A stretch of 20,391 nt of DNA. Source: Candidatus Bathyarchaeota archaeon (GTDB lineage: Archaea > Thermoproteota > Bathyarchaeia > 40CM-2-53-6). Shown piece by piece: positions 1-7,833 of this stretch. Within the stretch, counting starts at the first letter, position 1. The number at the start of each line of letters is the position of its first letter. Made by a program: the position numbers and the translations under genes. Under the pieces are notes generated by a model. That model was not told where the DNA came from, searched no databases, and saw only the letters and a program-made list of their open reading frames with translations. Location: assembly GCA_005883085.1 (NCBI GenBank), contig VBAY01000102.1:1-20391 (forward strand). The letters are read 5' to 3'.

Positions 1-1173
1 CCTCGGGAATACATCCCAGTCGCCCATACTCGGAAGAATCCTCTCCTCGTCAATACCCGTCTCCTCCGCGATATCAGCAAGTTCGTTAGCCGCTGCGATG
101 CACATCTCGTCACTGATCATCTTAGCCCTAACGTCCAGAGTACCCCTGAAGATCCCGGGAAACCCGAGAGAGTTGTTCACCTGGTTAGGAAAGTCAGATC
201 GACCTGTAGCAACTATCTTTGCACCCGCCTCCCTCGCCTCCCAAGGCCAAACCTCAGGAATAGGATTGGCACACGCGAAAATGATCGAGTCATCCGCCAT
301 CGTAGAGATCAGTTCCTTCGGAATCACGCCAGGCCCCGGCGTGGACATTGCAATCAAAACATCCGCCCCCTTCACCGCCTCCCCAAGCCCCCCCGTGCGG
401 CCTTCCGAGTCTGTTTTCAGAGCAATCTGCCATTTCGCATGGTATTCCTCCTCCAGCTCTGTGCGCTCGCGATTGAGGATTCCTTTCCTGTCCACCATTA
501 TGATGTTTCCAGGCGAAACTCCCGCTTTCATGATCAAACGCGCGACCGCAATGTTCGCAGCCCCCGCCCCGAGCATGCAGATAGACGCGTTTCCGATCTT
601 CTTACCAACAACCTTTAACGCGTTGATAAGACCCGCACAGACCACCGTTCCCGTTCCCTGTTGATCGTCGTGCCACACAGGAATCCGAAGGTCCACTCTC
701 AACGCATCAAGAATGTCGAAGCATTTCGGTTGTGATATGTCCTCAAGATTGATCCCACCGAAGGAGGGCTGCAACCATCTAACAGCGTTCTCGATATCCT
801 CGGGTCTTTTCGTGCCTAGACAGATCGGATAAGCATCGACACCACCAAGATACTTGAACAGCAGGCTCTTTCCTTCCATCACGGGAAGTCCAGCCTCCGG
901 CCCAATGTCTCCAAGCCCGAGGACCCGAGTACCGTCGGTAACTATCGCGATACTGTTCCACTTGTTGGTATAGTCATAGACGCTATCTGGATTTTTCTGA
1001 ATTTCCTTGCAAGGGTCCGCAACTCCGGGCGTATACCAGATCGCGAAATCATCATAGGAGTCGACGGGAACCTTCGAAACAATCTCGATCTTCCCCTGAT
1101 AGAACGGATGATACTTCATTGCAAGCCTAGCGGGAACATAAGCTCGTTTCAGCAGTGCTGTATCTTGAGCCAA
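1..1173 (-). CDS. NAD(P)-dependent malic enzyme (3' end outside window)
   Basis: Oxidative decarboxylation of malate to pyruvate and CO2 with NAD(P), in the cytoplasm, linking the TCA pool to pyruvate. The minus-strand frame is open from a TAG just upstream of the start to the window edge, giving 391 codons without the C-terminus. Visible family motifs, numbered from the TTG start, are YTPGVA (47-52), DGTRVLGLGDIG (80-91), the GKSLLFK lysine segment (about 101-107), HDDQQGT (168-174, metal/malate site) and the dinucleotide-binding GAGAAN (202-207). No ATG lies near the expected N-terminus. TTG at 1173 is preferred because it keeps the helix before the conserved YxGKIE-like stretch; ATG at 1119 would remove 18 residues. 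NAD versus NADP preference cannot be read here. It is transcribed divergently from the L15e gene. Confidence 0.95.
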   Translation of the reverse strand, partial: MAQDTALLKRAYVPARLAMKYHPFYQGKIEIVSKVPVDSYDDFAIWYTPGVADPCKEIQKNPDSVYDYTNKWNSIAIVTDGTRVLGLGDIGPEAGLPVMEGKSLLFKYLGGVDAYPICLGTKRPEDIENAVRWLQPSFGGINLEDISQPKCFDILDALRVDLRIPVWHDDQQGTGTVVCAGLINALKVVGKKIGNASICMLGAGAANIAVARLIMKAGVSPGNIIMVDRKGILNRERTELEEEYHAKWQIALKTDSEGRTGGLGEAVKGADVLIAMSTPGPGVIPKELISTMADDSIIFACANPIPEVWPWEAREAGAKIVATGRSDFPNQVNNSLGFPGIFRGTLDVRAKMISDEMCIAAANELADIAEETGIDEERILPSMGDWDVFPR

Positions 1174-1218
1174 CCCCGACTTGTCACTTCTTAGGAAAAA
1201 CCCGTTCGCAACCTAGCC

Positions 1219-1230
1219 TGATTTAACGCT
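1219..1230. promoter_or_regulatory. AT-rich element in divergent malic enzyme/L15e gap (possible TATA box)
   Basis: A short AT-rich stretch (TGATTTAAC on the plus strand, GTTAAATCA on the minus strand) is the only TATA-like element in the gap. On the minus strand it lies about 50 bases before the malic enzyme TTG, leaving a leader of about 20 bases. On the plus strand it would start transcripts near 1252, upstream of the preferred L15e start at 1298. Direction is uncertain and this is inferred from spacing only. Confidence 0.3.
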
Positions 1231-1297
1231 GTTGAAAGCAAAAGTCCCAGTAATCCTTATCAGGGATTCGCCCGGTCGAAGCGTCAGCGGAAAGGAT

Positions 1298-1792
1298 TTG
1301 TCGTATTCCCACTTAGCAAACCAGTGGAGAGAGAAAACCCCCGAGCTGAAGGAATGGCTACGTCTCTCCGTCGTTGGTTGGAGAAAGGAACCTGTGGTCA
1401 AGCGAATTCCTTACCCTACACGTCTAGATCGAGCACGCCGATTGGGGTACAAGGCAAAACAAGGGATCGTGCTCGTTAGGGTTAGAGTGAGAAGAGGAGG
1501 TGCTAAGAAACCTCGCCCGGTTTCAGGACGACGGCAAAAAGCGATGGGAGTATCGAAATTCACTAGGAGCATCTCTCTACAAAGAATAGCCGAAAAACGT
1601 GCCAATCGAAAGTACGTCAATCTAACTGTCCTCGACTCGTACTACCTGTATTCAGACGGCATCCACCACTGGTACGAGGTTATTCTCGCTGACAAGAGTC
1701 ATCCAGCGCTCGCGGAATGGTCAAAGGAACGACCCCACCGAGCGCTATCACCGCCAAAGTTACCGGTCGAGAAAGTCGCCGAAACACGATAA
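1298..1792 (+). CDS. rpl15e: 50S ribosomal protein L15e
   Basis: Large-subunit ribosomal protein of the archaeal/eukaryotic L15e family, an rRNA-binding basic protein with no bacterial counterpart. The signature block RPTRLDRARxLGYKAKQG is nearly intact here (PTRLDRARRLGYKAKQG), followed by a VRVRVRRGG..KPRP stretch and a YYEVILxDxSHP-like segment, so identification is firm. The frame is open back to TTG 1232, but homologues begin shortly before the LSYSHLANQW-like helix. I therefore choose TTG 1298, giving 164 residues, close to the family length; it has a purine-rich GGAAAGGA just before it, although that spacing is tight for an SD. The tail after the SHP motif is somewhat longer and more charged than usual. 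The next gene follows 41 bases downstream on the same strand. Confidence 0.94.
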   Translation: MSYSHLANQWREKTPELKEWLRLSVVGWRKEPVVKRIPYPTRLDRARRLGYKAKQGIVLVRVRVRRGGAKKPRPVSGRRQKAMGVSKFTRSISLQRIAEKRANRKYVNLTVLDSYYLYSDGIHHWYEVILADKSHPALAEWSKERPHRALSPPKLPVEKVAETR

Positions 1793-1833
1793 ACAGCACG
1801 CCCCACTGGCCACCGTTGACGCAAGGTAAGCAG

Positions 1834-2844
1834 ATGACTCCAGACCCGCTGACCAGAATAGTCAAGATGGGTCGAAAGGTAGACCCGATAATCTTCGAGA
1901 CATTGGCTCAAGCATCTTCCTCCAAGTTTCAATCCCCCGTAAACTACCATTTCAGAACCGGCGGCAAGAGGATGCGAGCCACCCTTGTTCTTCTTGCCTG
2001 CGCCGCGTGCGGGGGCAGTATTGAAGATGGAATGAACCCCGCGGCCTTGGTCGAGATGATCCACAACTATTCGTTGGTAATGGATGATTTAATTGATCGA
2101 GGGGTTGTGAGAAGAGGGAAATCGACCGTGAGAGTCCAATTTGGAGACTCTATCGCCTTACTAGTTGCCATGCTATACCGAGAAGCCCTAGACAACCTGA
2201 TCGAGAAATGCATCTCTCCGAACAAGATTAGACGAATCGCAGTCCAATCGATGAAGGACATCATCGAAGGCGAGAGACTAGATCTTCTGCTCGAACAAGC
2301 TGGGAGGCAGGATCCTTATCTCAAAAGCCAACACATTCTCACCCCAAGCTTCTCACTCTATGTCGAAATGATAGGAAAAAAGACCTCGGCCCTCTTCAAA
2401 GCCGCCTCCGAAATAGGAGCATACTCGGCCCGAGCGAAGCCAGGGATTGTGAAGTCGTTAGGCGAATTCGGATGGAAGGCGGGACTCGCATTTCAGATAA
2501 TGGATGACGTGCTAGACATATGTGGACAAGAAACAGGGAAGCAGATTGGCAAAGACATCATAGAACACAAGCTGGGAAACGCGGCAATATTGACGGCCCT
2601 CAGATACCTACCCCGAAACAAAAAGTCCGAAATTCTCACTACCTTGAGATCGGAGAAGGTCTCGCAATCCATGATGATGCGGGCGAGACAGCTAGTTATG
2701 GAGACCCCTGCCGAGAGAGATTGTAGAGAGATTGCGGAAAAATACCTCAATGAGGCCAAGACTCATCTCTCCGTTCTGAGAAGGTCCGTCTATCGAGACG
2801 GGTTGGCTACACTTTCCGATGCGATCGTCTCGAGGACCTTCTAG
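1834..2844 (+). CDS. Short-chain polyprenyl diphosphate synthase (GGPP/FPP synthase-like)
   Basis: Trans-prenyltransferase that condenses IPP onto allylic diphosphates to make the C15-C20 chain used for archaeal ether lipids. Numbered from ATG 1834 (336 aa), it has GGKRMR (43-48), the first Asp-rich motif DDLID (84-88) followed by RR (93-94), and the second Asp-rich motif DDVLD (224-228). Tyr79 is five residues before the first motif. An aromatic residue there limits chain length in known archaeal GGPP synthases, so a GGPP-range product is inferred. The frame extends back to 1717, inside L15e, but that part has no family similarity; ATG 1834 has AAGGT upstream and gives normal family length. 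Its last 38 bases overlap the convergent isopentenyl phosphate kinase gene. Confidence 0.93.
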   Translation: MTPDPLTRIVKMGRKVDPIIFETLAQASSSKFQSPVNYHFRTGGKRMRATLVLLACAACGGSIEDGMNPAALVEMIHNYSLVMDDLIDRGVVRRGKSTVRVQFGDSIALLVAMLYREALDNLIEKCISPNKIRRIAVQSMKDIIEGERLDLLLEQAGRQDPYLKSQHILTPSFSLYVEMIGKKTSALFKAASEIGAYSARAKPGIVKSLGEFGWKAGLAFQIMDDVLDICGQETGKQIGKDIIEHKLGNAAILTALRYLPRNKKSEILTTLRSEKVSQSMMMRARQLVMETPAERDCREIAEKYLNEAKTHLSVLRRSVYRDGLATLSDAIVSRTF

Positions 2845-3637
2845 ACCCACTCCAAGGGACGAATCTCGTCCCAGTTATCCGATCCCCCTCAAGGATCCTT
2901 CTAAGTGCGTTCTTTTCTTTCAGGTTGAAAATGTAACACTCGCAACCATTCTTGGCCAGTTGAAGAGCCTGTCTGACCTTCTCTCCCATACCACCAGTAG
3001 CATCCCCGGAAGGGCCTCCTGACGCCTTCAATACCGAGCGGAAGTTCTCCGAAGTGACCTCGGCGATGAGAGTAGCACTTGGAAAAGTCTTCGGATTCCG
3101 TGAGTATACCCCATCGACATCTGACCCCAGTAATACTCGGGAAGCTCCCAGTCTTTGTCCAACCAGAGAAGCGATGCGATCTCCGGAGAGAACGCCGATA
3201 CCTTGCGACTCGTCAAACACCAGATCCCCATGAAGCAACGGGATAAGCCGGGACTGCAACGCCTTTCGTATAGGGTCCAACATGATTCTCTTCACCTTCC
3301 CGTTGTCGAAGGTCACGAAACTAATCGGATGAAAGGGAACGGGGAGTTTGCCTCGCAACAGCAGGGATGCGCAAATTATCCTCGTGAGCTGCCCCAAATA
3401 GAATTCAGTCTCCGAAACGGAGCGAAGTTGAGATTGATGGCGGAGGCCTTTCCCCAAGCCAGATTCGGTGACAAAGGGGTGAGCGTAGGAACCACCGCCA
3501 TGAATTAGGATCAAAGGACGATCGTAGTCTCTCAATCGATCAGCAACTCTCTGAATCGTAGGGATGTCCGGAGTGCATTCTCTAGCCTTGTCGGTAATTG
3601 CTGACCCTCCAAGCTTCAGAATGGTAAGAGACTGCAT
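2807..3637 (-). CDS. Isopentenyl phosphate kinase
   Basis: Amino-acid-kinase-fold enzyme that phosphorylates isopentenyl phosphate to IPP with ATP, the last kinase step of the archaeal alternative mevalonate pathway. From ATG 3637 (276 aa) the protein opens with ILKLGGSAITDK, the N-terminal lysine/glycine-rich phosphate-binding strand of the family. It then has HGGGSYAHP (46-54), whose second His matches the catalytic His of isopentenyl phosphate kinases, and later GSDVDGVYSRNPK and a GGMGEKVRQAL segment. The frame stays open another 127 codons upstream into the divergent regulator, but homology starts at the chosen ATG. It lies tail to tail with the prenyltransferase that uses its product. 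Confidence 0.93.
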   Translation of the reverse strand: MQSLTILKLGGSAITDKARECTPDIPTIQRVADRLRDYDRPLILIHGGGSYAHPFVTESGLGKGLRHQSQLRSVSETEFYLGQLTRIICASLLLRGKLPVPFHPISFVTFDNGKVKRIMLDPIRKALQSRLIPLLHGDLVFDESQGIGVLSGDRIASLVGQRLGASRVLLGSDVDGVYSRNPKTFPSATLIAEVTSENFRSVLKASGGPSGDATGGMGEKVRQALQLAKNGCECYIFNLKEKNALRRILEGDRITGTRFVPWSGSRRSSRRSHRKV

Positions 3638-3716
3638 TCGCTGAATCCCGAGCAAAGCCTTGCTTTTAGCCACTTCGGGGTGACTTTGATGATGATTCGA
3701 AGGTAACACCCGACTT

Positions 3717-3983
3717 ATGATTAGCACTAGTGCTGATTTGACCCGGAAGTCATTGTTGAACATCAACGATTCCTCGAATGGCGCACTCCTGCTGGAAGTC
3801 ATTGAGGAACGGATAATTAGTTCACTGGGCGACAAGCCAAACAGTTCAATCAGTGAAATCGCAAAAGATCTAAGAGTCAATAGGTCAACAGCCTCAAAAT
3901 ATCTGCACGTTCTCCGAGCAAAAAAGAAAGTCGCATTTCGACAAGTCGGACCAGTCAAACTCTGGTCGTTGGAGGAGCAATAG
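3717..3983 (+). CDS. Small winged-helix DNA-binding protein
   Basis: 88-residue protein. Residues 45-66 (SISEIAKDLRVNRSTASKYLHVL) form a clear helix-turn-helix with a recognition helix of the NRSTASKYL type, followed by a short basic wing (about 68-84). This is the ArsR/MarR-like winged-helix style common in archaea. There is no metal site or other domain. The TAG stop overlaps the GTG start of the KaiC-like gene by one base, so the two are almost certainly co-translated. The next KaiC-like protein carries a winged helix on the same chain, so this one may work as a separate partner of the ATPase. It is divergent from isopentenyl phosphate kinase across about 80 bases. The DNA target is unknown. 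Confidence 0.82.
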   Translation: MISTSADLTRKSLLNINDSSNGALLLEVIEERIISSLGDKPNSSISEIAKDLRVNRSTASKYLHVLRAKKKVAFRQVGPVKLWSLEEQ

Positions 3984-4723
3984 TGGAAGTCAGAAGGGCA
4001 ATCGCCCCAAGCATCCAAGAGTCAGACGATAGAGTGCCCACCGGGATCCCTAGTCTAGACAAGATAATCGAAGGCGGGCTTAGGCGAGGCGACTGTGTTA
4101 TCGTTGCCGGCCAGCCTGGAACTGGCAAGACAACTCTCGGATTACAATTTCTCTACCATGGTGCAACCCGATGCGGAGAAAACGGTGTTTATGCATCGGT
4201 AATAGAGAGCGGGGAGAAATTGAAACGTAACGGTTTGAGGTTCGGATGGGACCTCAACCGACTCGAAGCGGAAAACAAACTACGCCTCGTCTCTCTCCAA
4301 TCCACAATGAAGGCCGGTGTTAGCACCGCACTTGAAACGGTTCTGGAAGCGTTGCACACCATGAACGCGAAGAGGCTAGTGTTCGATTCTCTCTCAGCAC
4401 TAATGACCGCGTTCGAGAGTAATGCCGAGGCCAGAAGCTTCCTCCACATCATGGTAAAATTCTTAGAGGCCGCGAACTGCACAACGCTGATGATAAGCGA
4501 GGTCCCGTGGGGAAAACAACAACTCGGGACTAACTTCGAAGAGTTCTTGGGCGATGGCCTCGTAATATTGGACGCAAGCTTCGACAATTCGAGAGTTCGC
4601 CGAAGAGTCTACATTCCAAAGATGAGAGGAACCGAGCATAGACTGGAAGGATATGACTACTACATAACAAGAGACGGCTTCTCTCTGGCACCGACCCCAA
4701 TTCCCCCCGACAAAATACGATGA
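3983..4723 (+). CDS. KaiC-like RecA-family ATPase (single domain) A
   Basis: Single KaiC domain of 246 residues beginning at GTG. Seen: PTGIPSLDKIIEGGL (about 19-33), the entry signature of archaeal KaiC homologues; Walker A GQPGTGKTT (43-51); an acidic ESGE (75-78) where KaiC has its catalytic Glu pair; Walker B RLVFDSLSAL (131-140); and the C-terminal KMRGTEH...YYITRDGF segment (213-233), diagnostic of KaiC rather than RadA. Active ATP binding and probably hydrolysis are expected. KaiC homologues of this type have been proposed as signal-transduction hubs in archaea, so a role in relaying a signal to the co-translated winged-helix protein is inferred. It is not evidence of a circadian clock, because no KaiA or KaiB is present. 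Confidence 0.9.
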   Translation: MEVRRAIAPSIQESDDRVPTGIPSLDKIIEGGLRRGDCVIVAGQPGTGKTTLGLQFLYHGATRCGENGVYASVIESGEKLKRNGLRFGWDLNRLEAENKLRLVSLQSTMKAGVSTALETVLEALHTMNAKRLVFDSLSALMTAFESNAEARSFLHIMVKFLEAANCTTLMISEVPWGKQQLGTNFEEFLGDGLVILDASFDNSRVRRRVYIPKMRGTEHRLEGYDYYITRDGFSLAPTPIPPDKIR

Positions 4724-4790
4724 TCCAAAGATAAGCAACTAATGCTGCAACGCTTTTTGCGGTCTCACCAGAACGGTCGCGGACGATAAA

Positions 4791-5828
4791 ATGCCCCCGC
4801 TTAGGAGCGATCTCCTTGAGAAGCTGATCGGGTCTGAAACCAAAGCCGAGCTCCTGATGTATTTCCACGACAACCCGGACACAACGGATACAGTAGAGGG
4901 AATCGCGGCAAAAATCCGTCGAAGCCCAAAGGAAATCGAGCGCGACGTGTCAGATCTCGTCGAGCTAGGCTTGCTTCAGGAGGTGCGAGTCATCTCATTC
5001 AGCAAAGACCGAGATCAAGAGTTACAGAAAGAGATCTCGCAACGACTTGTGTCTGCCGGCTCGTTCGAGGAGACATCAACCTCCGCGAATAGAGACCTGA
5101 CAGGAGTCGCGATGATTGACTCGCTCTTACCCGATGGTTATCCTTCGTCATCGGTCGTGCTTGTCATGGGGGATCCCGCAACGGGAAAAACAACTCTTCT
5201 GATCCAACTTGTCGCCGAGGCTCTGAAAAAAGGCAGGAACGTCGTCTACTCAGCCTTAGACGATTTCCCGGACAGCATCAGAGACTCCATGAAACTAATG
5301 GGAATTAATCCGAGAGACTATGAGGTTGAAGGAAGGAGGAAACTAGTCTTCATAGACTGTTACTCGTTCCTCGTGGGCGTAAAAAGCCAGGAACAATATA
5401 GCGAAGATCCTCAACGCCTGTCTGACCTCAGTATCGTCGTGACAAAAGCTCTGTCCGAAGCTCGCGACTCCGGCAACGTCCTGCTCGCGATGGACTCACT
5501 AACGACCCTCATCCAAAGAAGCGGAGTAAGGCCCTCATTCGATTTCTTACATACCTTGATTGCAAAGATAAGGAGCAACCGAGCAAGCTGTGTAACGTCA
5601 CTTTCGAGAAAAGCATTTCATCCAGCCATAATCGCGGCGATACAAGACAAGGTTGACGGTGTAATTGAGATGAAGGTGGAAGACACAAAGGATGGATTAG
5701 CACGTTTCATTAGGGTTTCGAAGATGAAGGGCGCCCAACACATAACCACGTGGACTCCTTACAATCGAGACACCTCGATGGGTCTGATTATCCCCTATGA
5801 AGAGTCTCGCGTGAAGAAATCAGTTTAG
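4791..5828 (+). CDS. Winged-helix/KaiC-like ATPase fusion protein B
   Basis: 345-residue protein starting at ATG 4791, 67 bases after ATPase A on the same strand. Residues 5-65 look like a winged helix (TVEGIAAKIRRSPKEIERDV, then a LVELGLLQEV strand), residues about 70-100 are a charged linker, and the rest is a KaiC-fold ATPase with Walker A GDPATGKTT (127-135), Asp157-Asp158 where KaiC has its Glu pair, Walker B VLLAMDSLTTL (230-240), and a KMKGAQH segment (311-317). The acidic pair is Asp-Asp rather than Glu-Glu, so hydrolysis may be slow. Fusing DNA binding and ATPase in one chain suggests a nucleotide-controlled transcription regulator. It converges on ATPase C with only 5 bases between the stops. 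Confidence 0.88.
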   Translation: MPPLRSDLLEKLIGSETKAELLMYFHDNPDTTDTVEGIAAKIRRSPKEIERDVSDLVELGLLQEVRVISFSKDRDQELQKEISQRLVSAGSFEETSTSANRDLTGVAMIDSLLPDGYPSSSVVLVMGDPATGKTTLLIQLVAEALKKGRNVVYSALDDFPDSIRDSMKLMGINPRDYEVEGRRKLVFIDCYSFLVGVKSQEQYSEDPQRLSDLSIVVTKALSEARDSGNVLLAMDSLTTLIQRSGVRPSFDFLHTLIAKIRSNRASCVTSLSRKAFHPAIIAAIQDKVDGVIEMKVEDTKDGLARFIRVSKMKGAQHITTWTPYNRDTSMGLIIPYEESRVKKSV

Positions 5829-5833
5829 TTCTG

Positions 5834-6598
5834 TCATAGCACGCTTTCGCGTGGAAAGACTTCGATTCCTGTATCAGTAATTCTGTACGGCCTCGGTTGA
5901 TTGTCTAGCGGAGTTTTACGCATTTTCTCCACCTGGATCACTCGTAGTAGCGACTTACCGACCTGCAATTGCTGAAGAAGTATGACCCCGTGTGCGAGAT
6001 ACTCCTCGTAGTCGAGACTCCTCTCGAAACCAGGCCTTCGAAGTTCGGTGGTAATCAAGCACGTCGCGCCAGTGTCTGCTAGCGCCTCCATAAGTTCAAC
6101 CAAGGCGTTCCGTTGCGCAGCCACCCCTTCGTATTGAAAAACCAATGTTGTCACAGGGTCGACAACGATTCTCTTAGCCCCGATCTCCCGAACGCTCGTC
6201 TTAATCATCTCAATCAACGTTGCCATAGAGAACTCCTTTCGGCCGACGGTTAATTTTCCAACCTTTATCTCCGCGGGAAGATATCTGATCGGCGAAGCTT
6301 CGAGAAAAATTAGTTTCTTGTTATTCTCAAGATCCTGAAAATCCCAACCGAAGTCAAGCATTTCCTCGAAGACATGCTGTTTGTTTTCGTCGAGGCTGAC
6401 GTAAACGCCCGTTTCCTCGTAGTCCAAGATCCCATTGACGAGATACTGAGAGGATAGTATCGTCTTGCCAGTCCCGGGTCCTCCAGAAAGCAGAATCGTT
6501 CTGTTCTTAGGCAAACCACCAGTGAGCAACTTGTCTAGGCCAGGAATTCCGGTGGGAGTTCTAGAACTAGCGTTCGGATTGCCCGAGGAGTCAGCCAA
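5834..6598 (-). CDS. KaiC-like RecA-family ATPase (single domain) C
   Basis: 254 residues. Motifs are RTPTGIPGLDKLLTGGLP (13-30), Walker A GGPGTGKT (39-46), DE (70-71) at the catalytic acidic position, Walker B RIVVDPVTTL (143-152), and KMRKTPLDNQPRPYRITDTG (225-244), a textbook KaiC-family C-terminal signature. Start is TTG at 6598; no other start gives the full entry motif with a sensible N-terminus. It is on the minus strand, facing ATPase B and divergent from the zinc-knuckle gene, so it is likely controlled separately. Function beyond ATPase-based signalling is unknown; it is one of three KaiC homologues within about 2.6 kb. Confidence 0.9.
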   Translation of the reverse strand: MADSSGNPNASSRTPTGIPGLDKLLTGGLPKNRTILLSGGPGTGKTILSSQYLVNGILDYEETGVYVSLDENKQHVFEEMLDFGWDFQDLENNKKLIFLEASPIRYLPAEIKVGKLTVGRKEFSMATLIEMIKTSVREIGAKRIVVDPVTTLVFQYEGVAAQRNALVELMEALADTGATCLITTELRRPGFERSLDYEEYLAHGVILLQQLQVGKSLLRVIQVEKMRKTPLDNQPRPYRITDTGIEVFPRESVL

Positions 6599-6614
6599 TA
6601 GTCTTCAAAAACGG

Positions 6615-6641
6615 GTTGAGTCAACTCGCAAACCATATTCG
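6615..6641 (-). promoter_or_regulatory. Possible promoter with small dyad for ATPase C
   Basis: Reading the minus strand, a GAATATGG TATA-like element (6634-6641) lies about 40 bases before the TTG start, with an 11-base dyad GTTGA-C-TCAAC (6615-6625) between it and the expected transcription start. A repressor site there would block initiation. Short dyads occur by chance, so this is weak. Confidence 0.25.
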
Positions 6642-6749
6642 TTCTGATACGTCCCGTGTCTCGAACTAGATACAACTCCCGAATATCCATCAACAAGCGT
6701 CTCGCCTGCGTAACGCCAGAGGCACCTAAGAGGGGTAGAGTCAATAGGA

Positions 6750-7760
6750 ATGACATCCAAAGATAGGCTTACCCTATACCAGGATCAAGGCGTCCAGCTA
6801 CTCCTAGGTAGATTCGTCAAAGGGGAAATCGTTGAACTCGTGCCCAGCTTTGATCTCGGCCAGACTGCTAGGTATCCCGAAGTGGAGGAAGTCGTTGATG
6901 GCGATACGACTGCCGCGAAGCAACTGGTTGAGAAACTTTGGGACGTGGGAATATTCAAACGCAAGTTCCATGAAAAAATCCTCGTTTGTCCGAGTTGCTT
7001 GTCCGCAAATGTCAGCAATGATTACGTCTGCCCCAATTGCAATTCAATTGACATTGAACGTAAGACTCTCCTCGAGCACACAGCCTGTGGAACAATAGAC
7101 AGCGTAGACAACTTTCTGGTCGAAGGGGGCCTTTATTGTCCCAAATGCAACAAGGAGCTAATCGAAGCCGGGGTGGACTATCAAAAGCTTGGCGCTTGGT
7201 TTCAATGCTCTCAATGTGGGAAAAGGTCGGATCTGCCAAGTCCGATTCACAGATGCAGAAGTTGCGGACACATTTTCACTATCAAAGACACGGGGTTCGT
7301 GAACGTCTACAGCTACCGTATCAGCGCTGATGCGGAAGAAGAATTCAAGCGGACCTTCCTCGTGATGAAGCCTATCGGCTCAACGCTCGAGGATTTCCAG
7401 TACAAAGTCGAGATGCCCGGCCAGGTTGCGGGCCGCTCAGGGGCCCTCCATAGATTTGACGCGGTTGCCTCAAAGGGCTCGTCGGAACTGGTTGTTCTCG
7501 ACGTAATTGCTAGTGAACGGGAGATTGAAGAGACCCCCATCGCATCGCTCTACGCCAAAGTGTTTGACGTAAGTCCCACTCAAACGATCCTTGTGGCAAT
7601 TCCAGCACTAACAGCGAAAGCAAAGAAGCTAGCGTCCCTATACAGAATCTCTGTAATAGAAGCGAGCGACTCGCAGCAGGCAGCAGACCTCCTAAAGGGA
7701 CATTTTGGTTGGACCGGCCTTTCGGGCAACGAAGAATCGATAGATGACTTGCAATTGTAA
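6750..7760 (+). CDS. Zinc-knuckle protein, TackOD1-like output protein
   Basis: 336-residue soluble protein. The middle holds five CxxC pairs: Cys80/83, 94/97, 130/133, 153/156 and 169/172, plus His110/Cys113, enough for two or more zinc sites. This arrangement and the KaiC neighbours match the thaumarchaeal output domain TackOD1 described in work on archaeal KaiC signalling; that name is from memory of the family, not from a search. The N-terminal 75 residues are mixed alpha/beta with no recognised motif. Residues about 232-315 (HRFDAVASKG..ELVVLDVI..) resemble the core of Mrr/Hjc-type PD-(D/E)xK nucleases, but the ExK pair is not intact, so this end is probably non-catalytic. AGAGGGG lies upstream of the ATG. 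It is divergent from ATPase C. Confidence 0.75.
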   Translation: MTSKDRLTLYQDQGVQLLLGRFVKGEIVELVPSFDLGQTARYPEVEEVVDGDTTAAKQLVEKLWDVGIFKRKFHEKILVCPSCLSANVSNDYVCPNCNSIDIERKTLLEHTACGTIDSVDNFLVEGGLYCPKCNKELIEAGVDYQKLGAWFQCSQCGKRSDLPSPIHRCRSCGHIFTIKDTGFVNVYSYRISADAEEEFKRTFLVMKPIGSTLEDFQYKVEMPGQVAGRSGALHRFDAVASKGSSELVVLDVIASEREIEETPIASLYAKVFDVSPTQTILVAIPALTAKAKKLASLYRISVIEASDSQQAADLLKGHFGWTGLSGNEESIDDLQL

Positions 7761-7785
7761 CCTAGTCACTACTAGCAAGGTTACA
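7756..7785 (+). repeat. Inverted repeat at end of zinc-knuckle gene
   Basis: TGTAACC (7756-7762) pairs with GGTTACA (7779-7785), and the inner TAGT (7763-7766) pairs with ACTA (7771-7774) around a CACT loop, with GCAA bulged out. The stem contains the stop codon. A smaller hairpin, AGCCA (7803-7807) with TGGCT (7816-7820), follows just before the AbrB-like gene. There is no T-run after it, so it could act as an RNA stem or a DNA dyad. Confidence 0.5.
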
Positions 7786-7833
7786 CCAATCTCAAGCCGA
7801 ACAGCCACTTTGCGCTGGCTAAGTTGACTCCTC

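Noticed and set aside
98..664. 188-codon plus-strand frame
   Set aside because: It is antisense to the malic enzyme, whose minus-strand frame has all family motifs; the plus-strand translation is low-complexity Pro/Ser/Ala with no family pattern.
3670..3712. GATGATGA near the winged-helix gene as a second C/D sRNA
   Set aside because: A box-C-like string is present, but there is no D, D' or C' at proper spacing and only a 5-bp flanking stem.
3717..6598. A KaiABC-type circadian clock
   Set aside because: Only single-domain KaiC relatives are present, with no KaiA, KaiB or tandem KaiC; archaeal KaiC homologues are broadly used in other signalling.
6535..6756. 73-codon minus-strand frame upstream of KaiC-like C
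   Set aside because: It overlaps ATPase C by 64 bases in another frame and the zinc-protein start on the other strand. The sequence has no recognisable fold; possible but unsupported.
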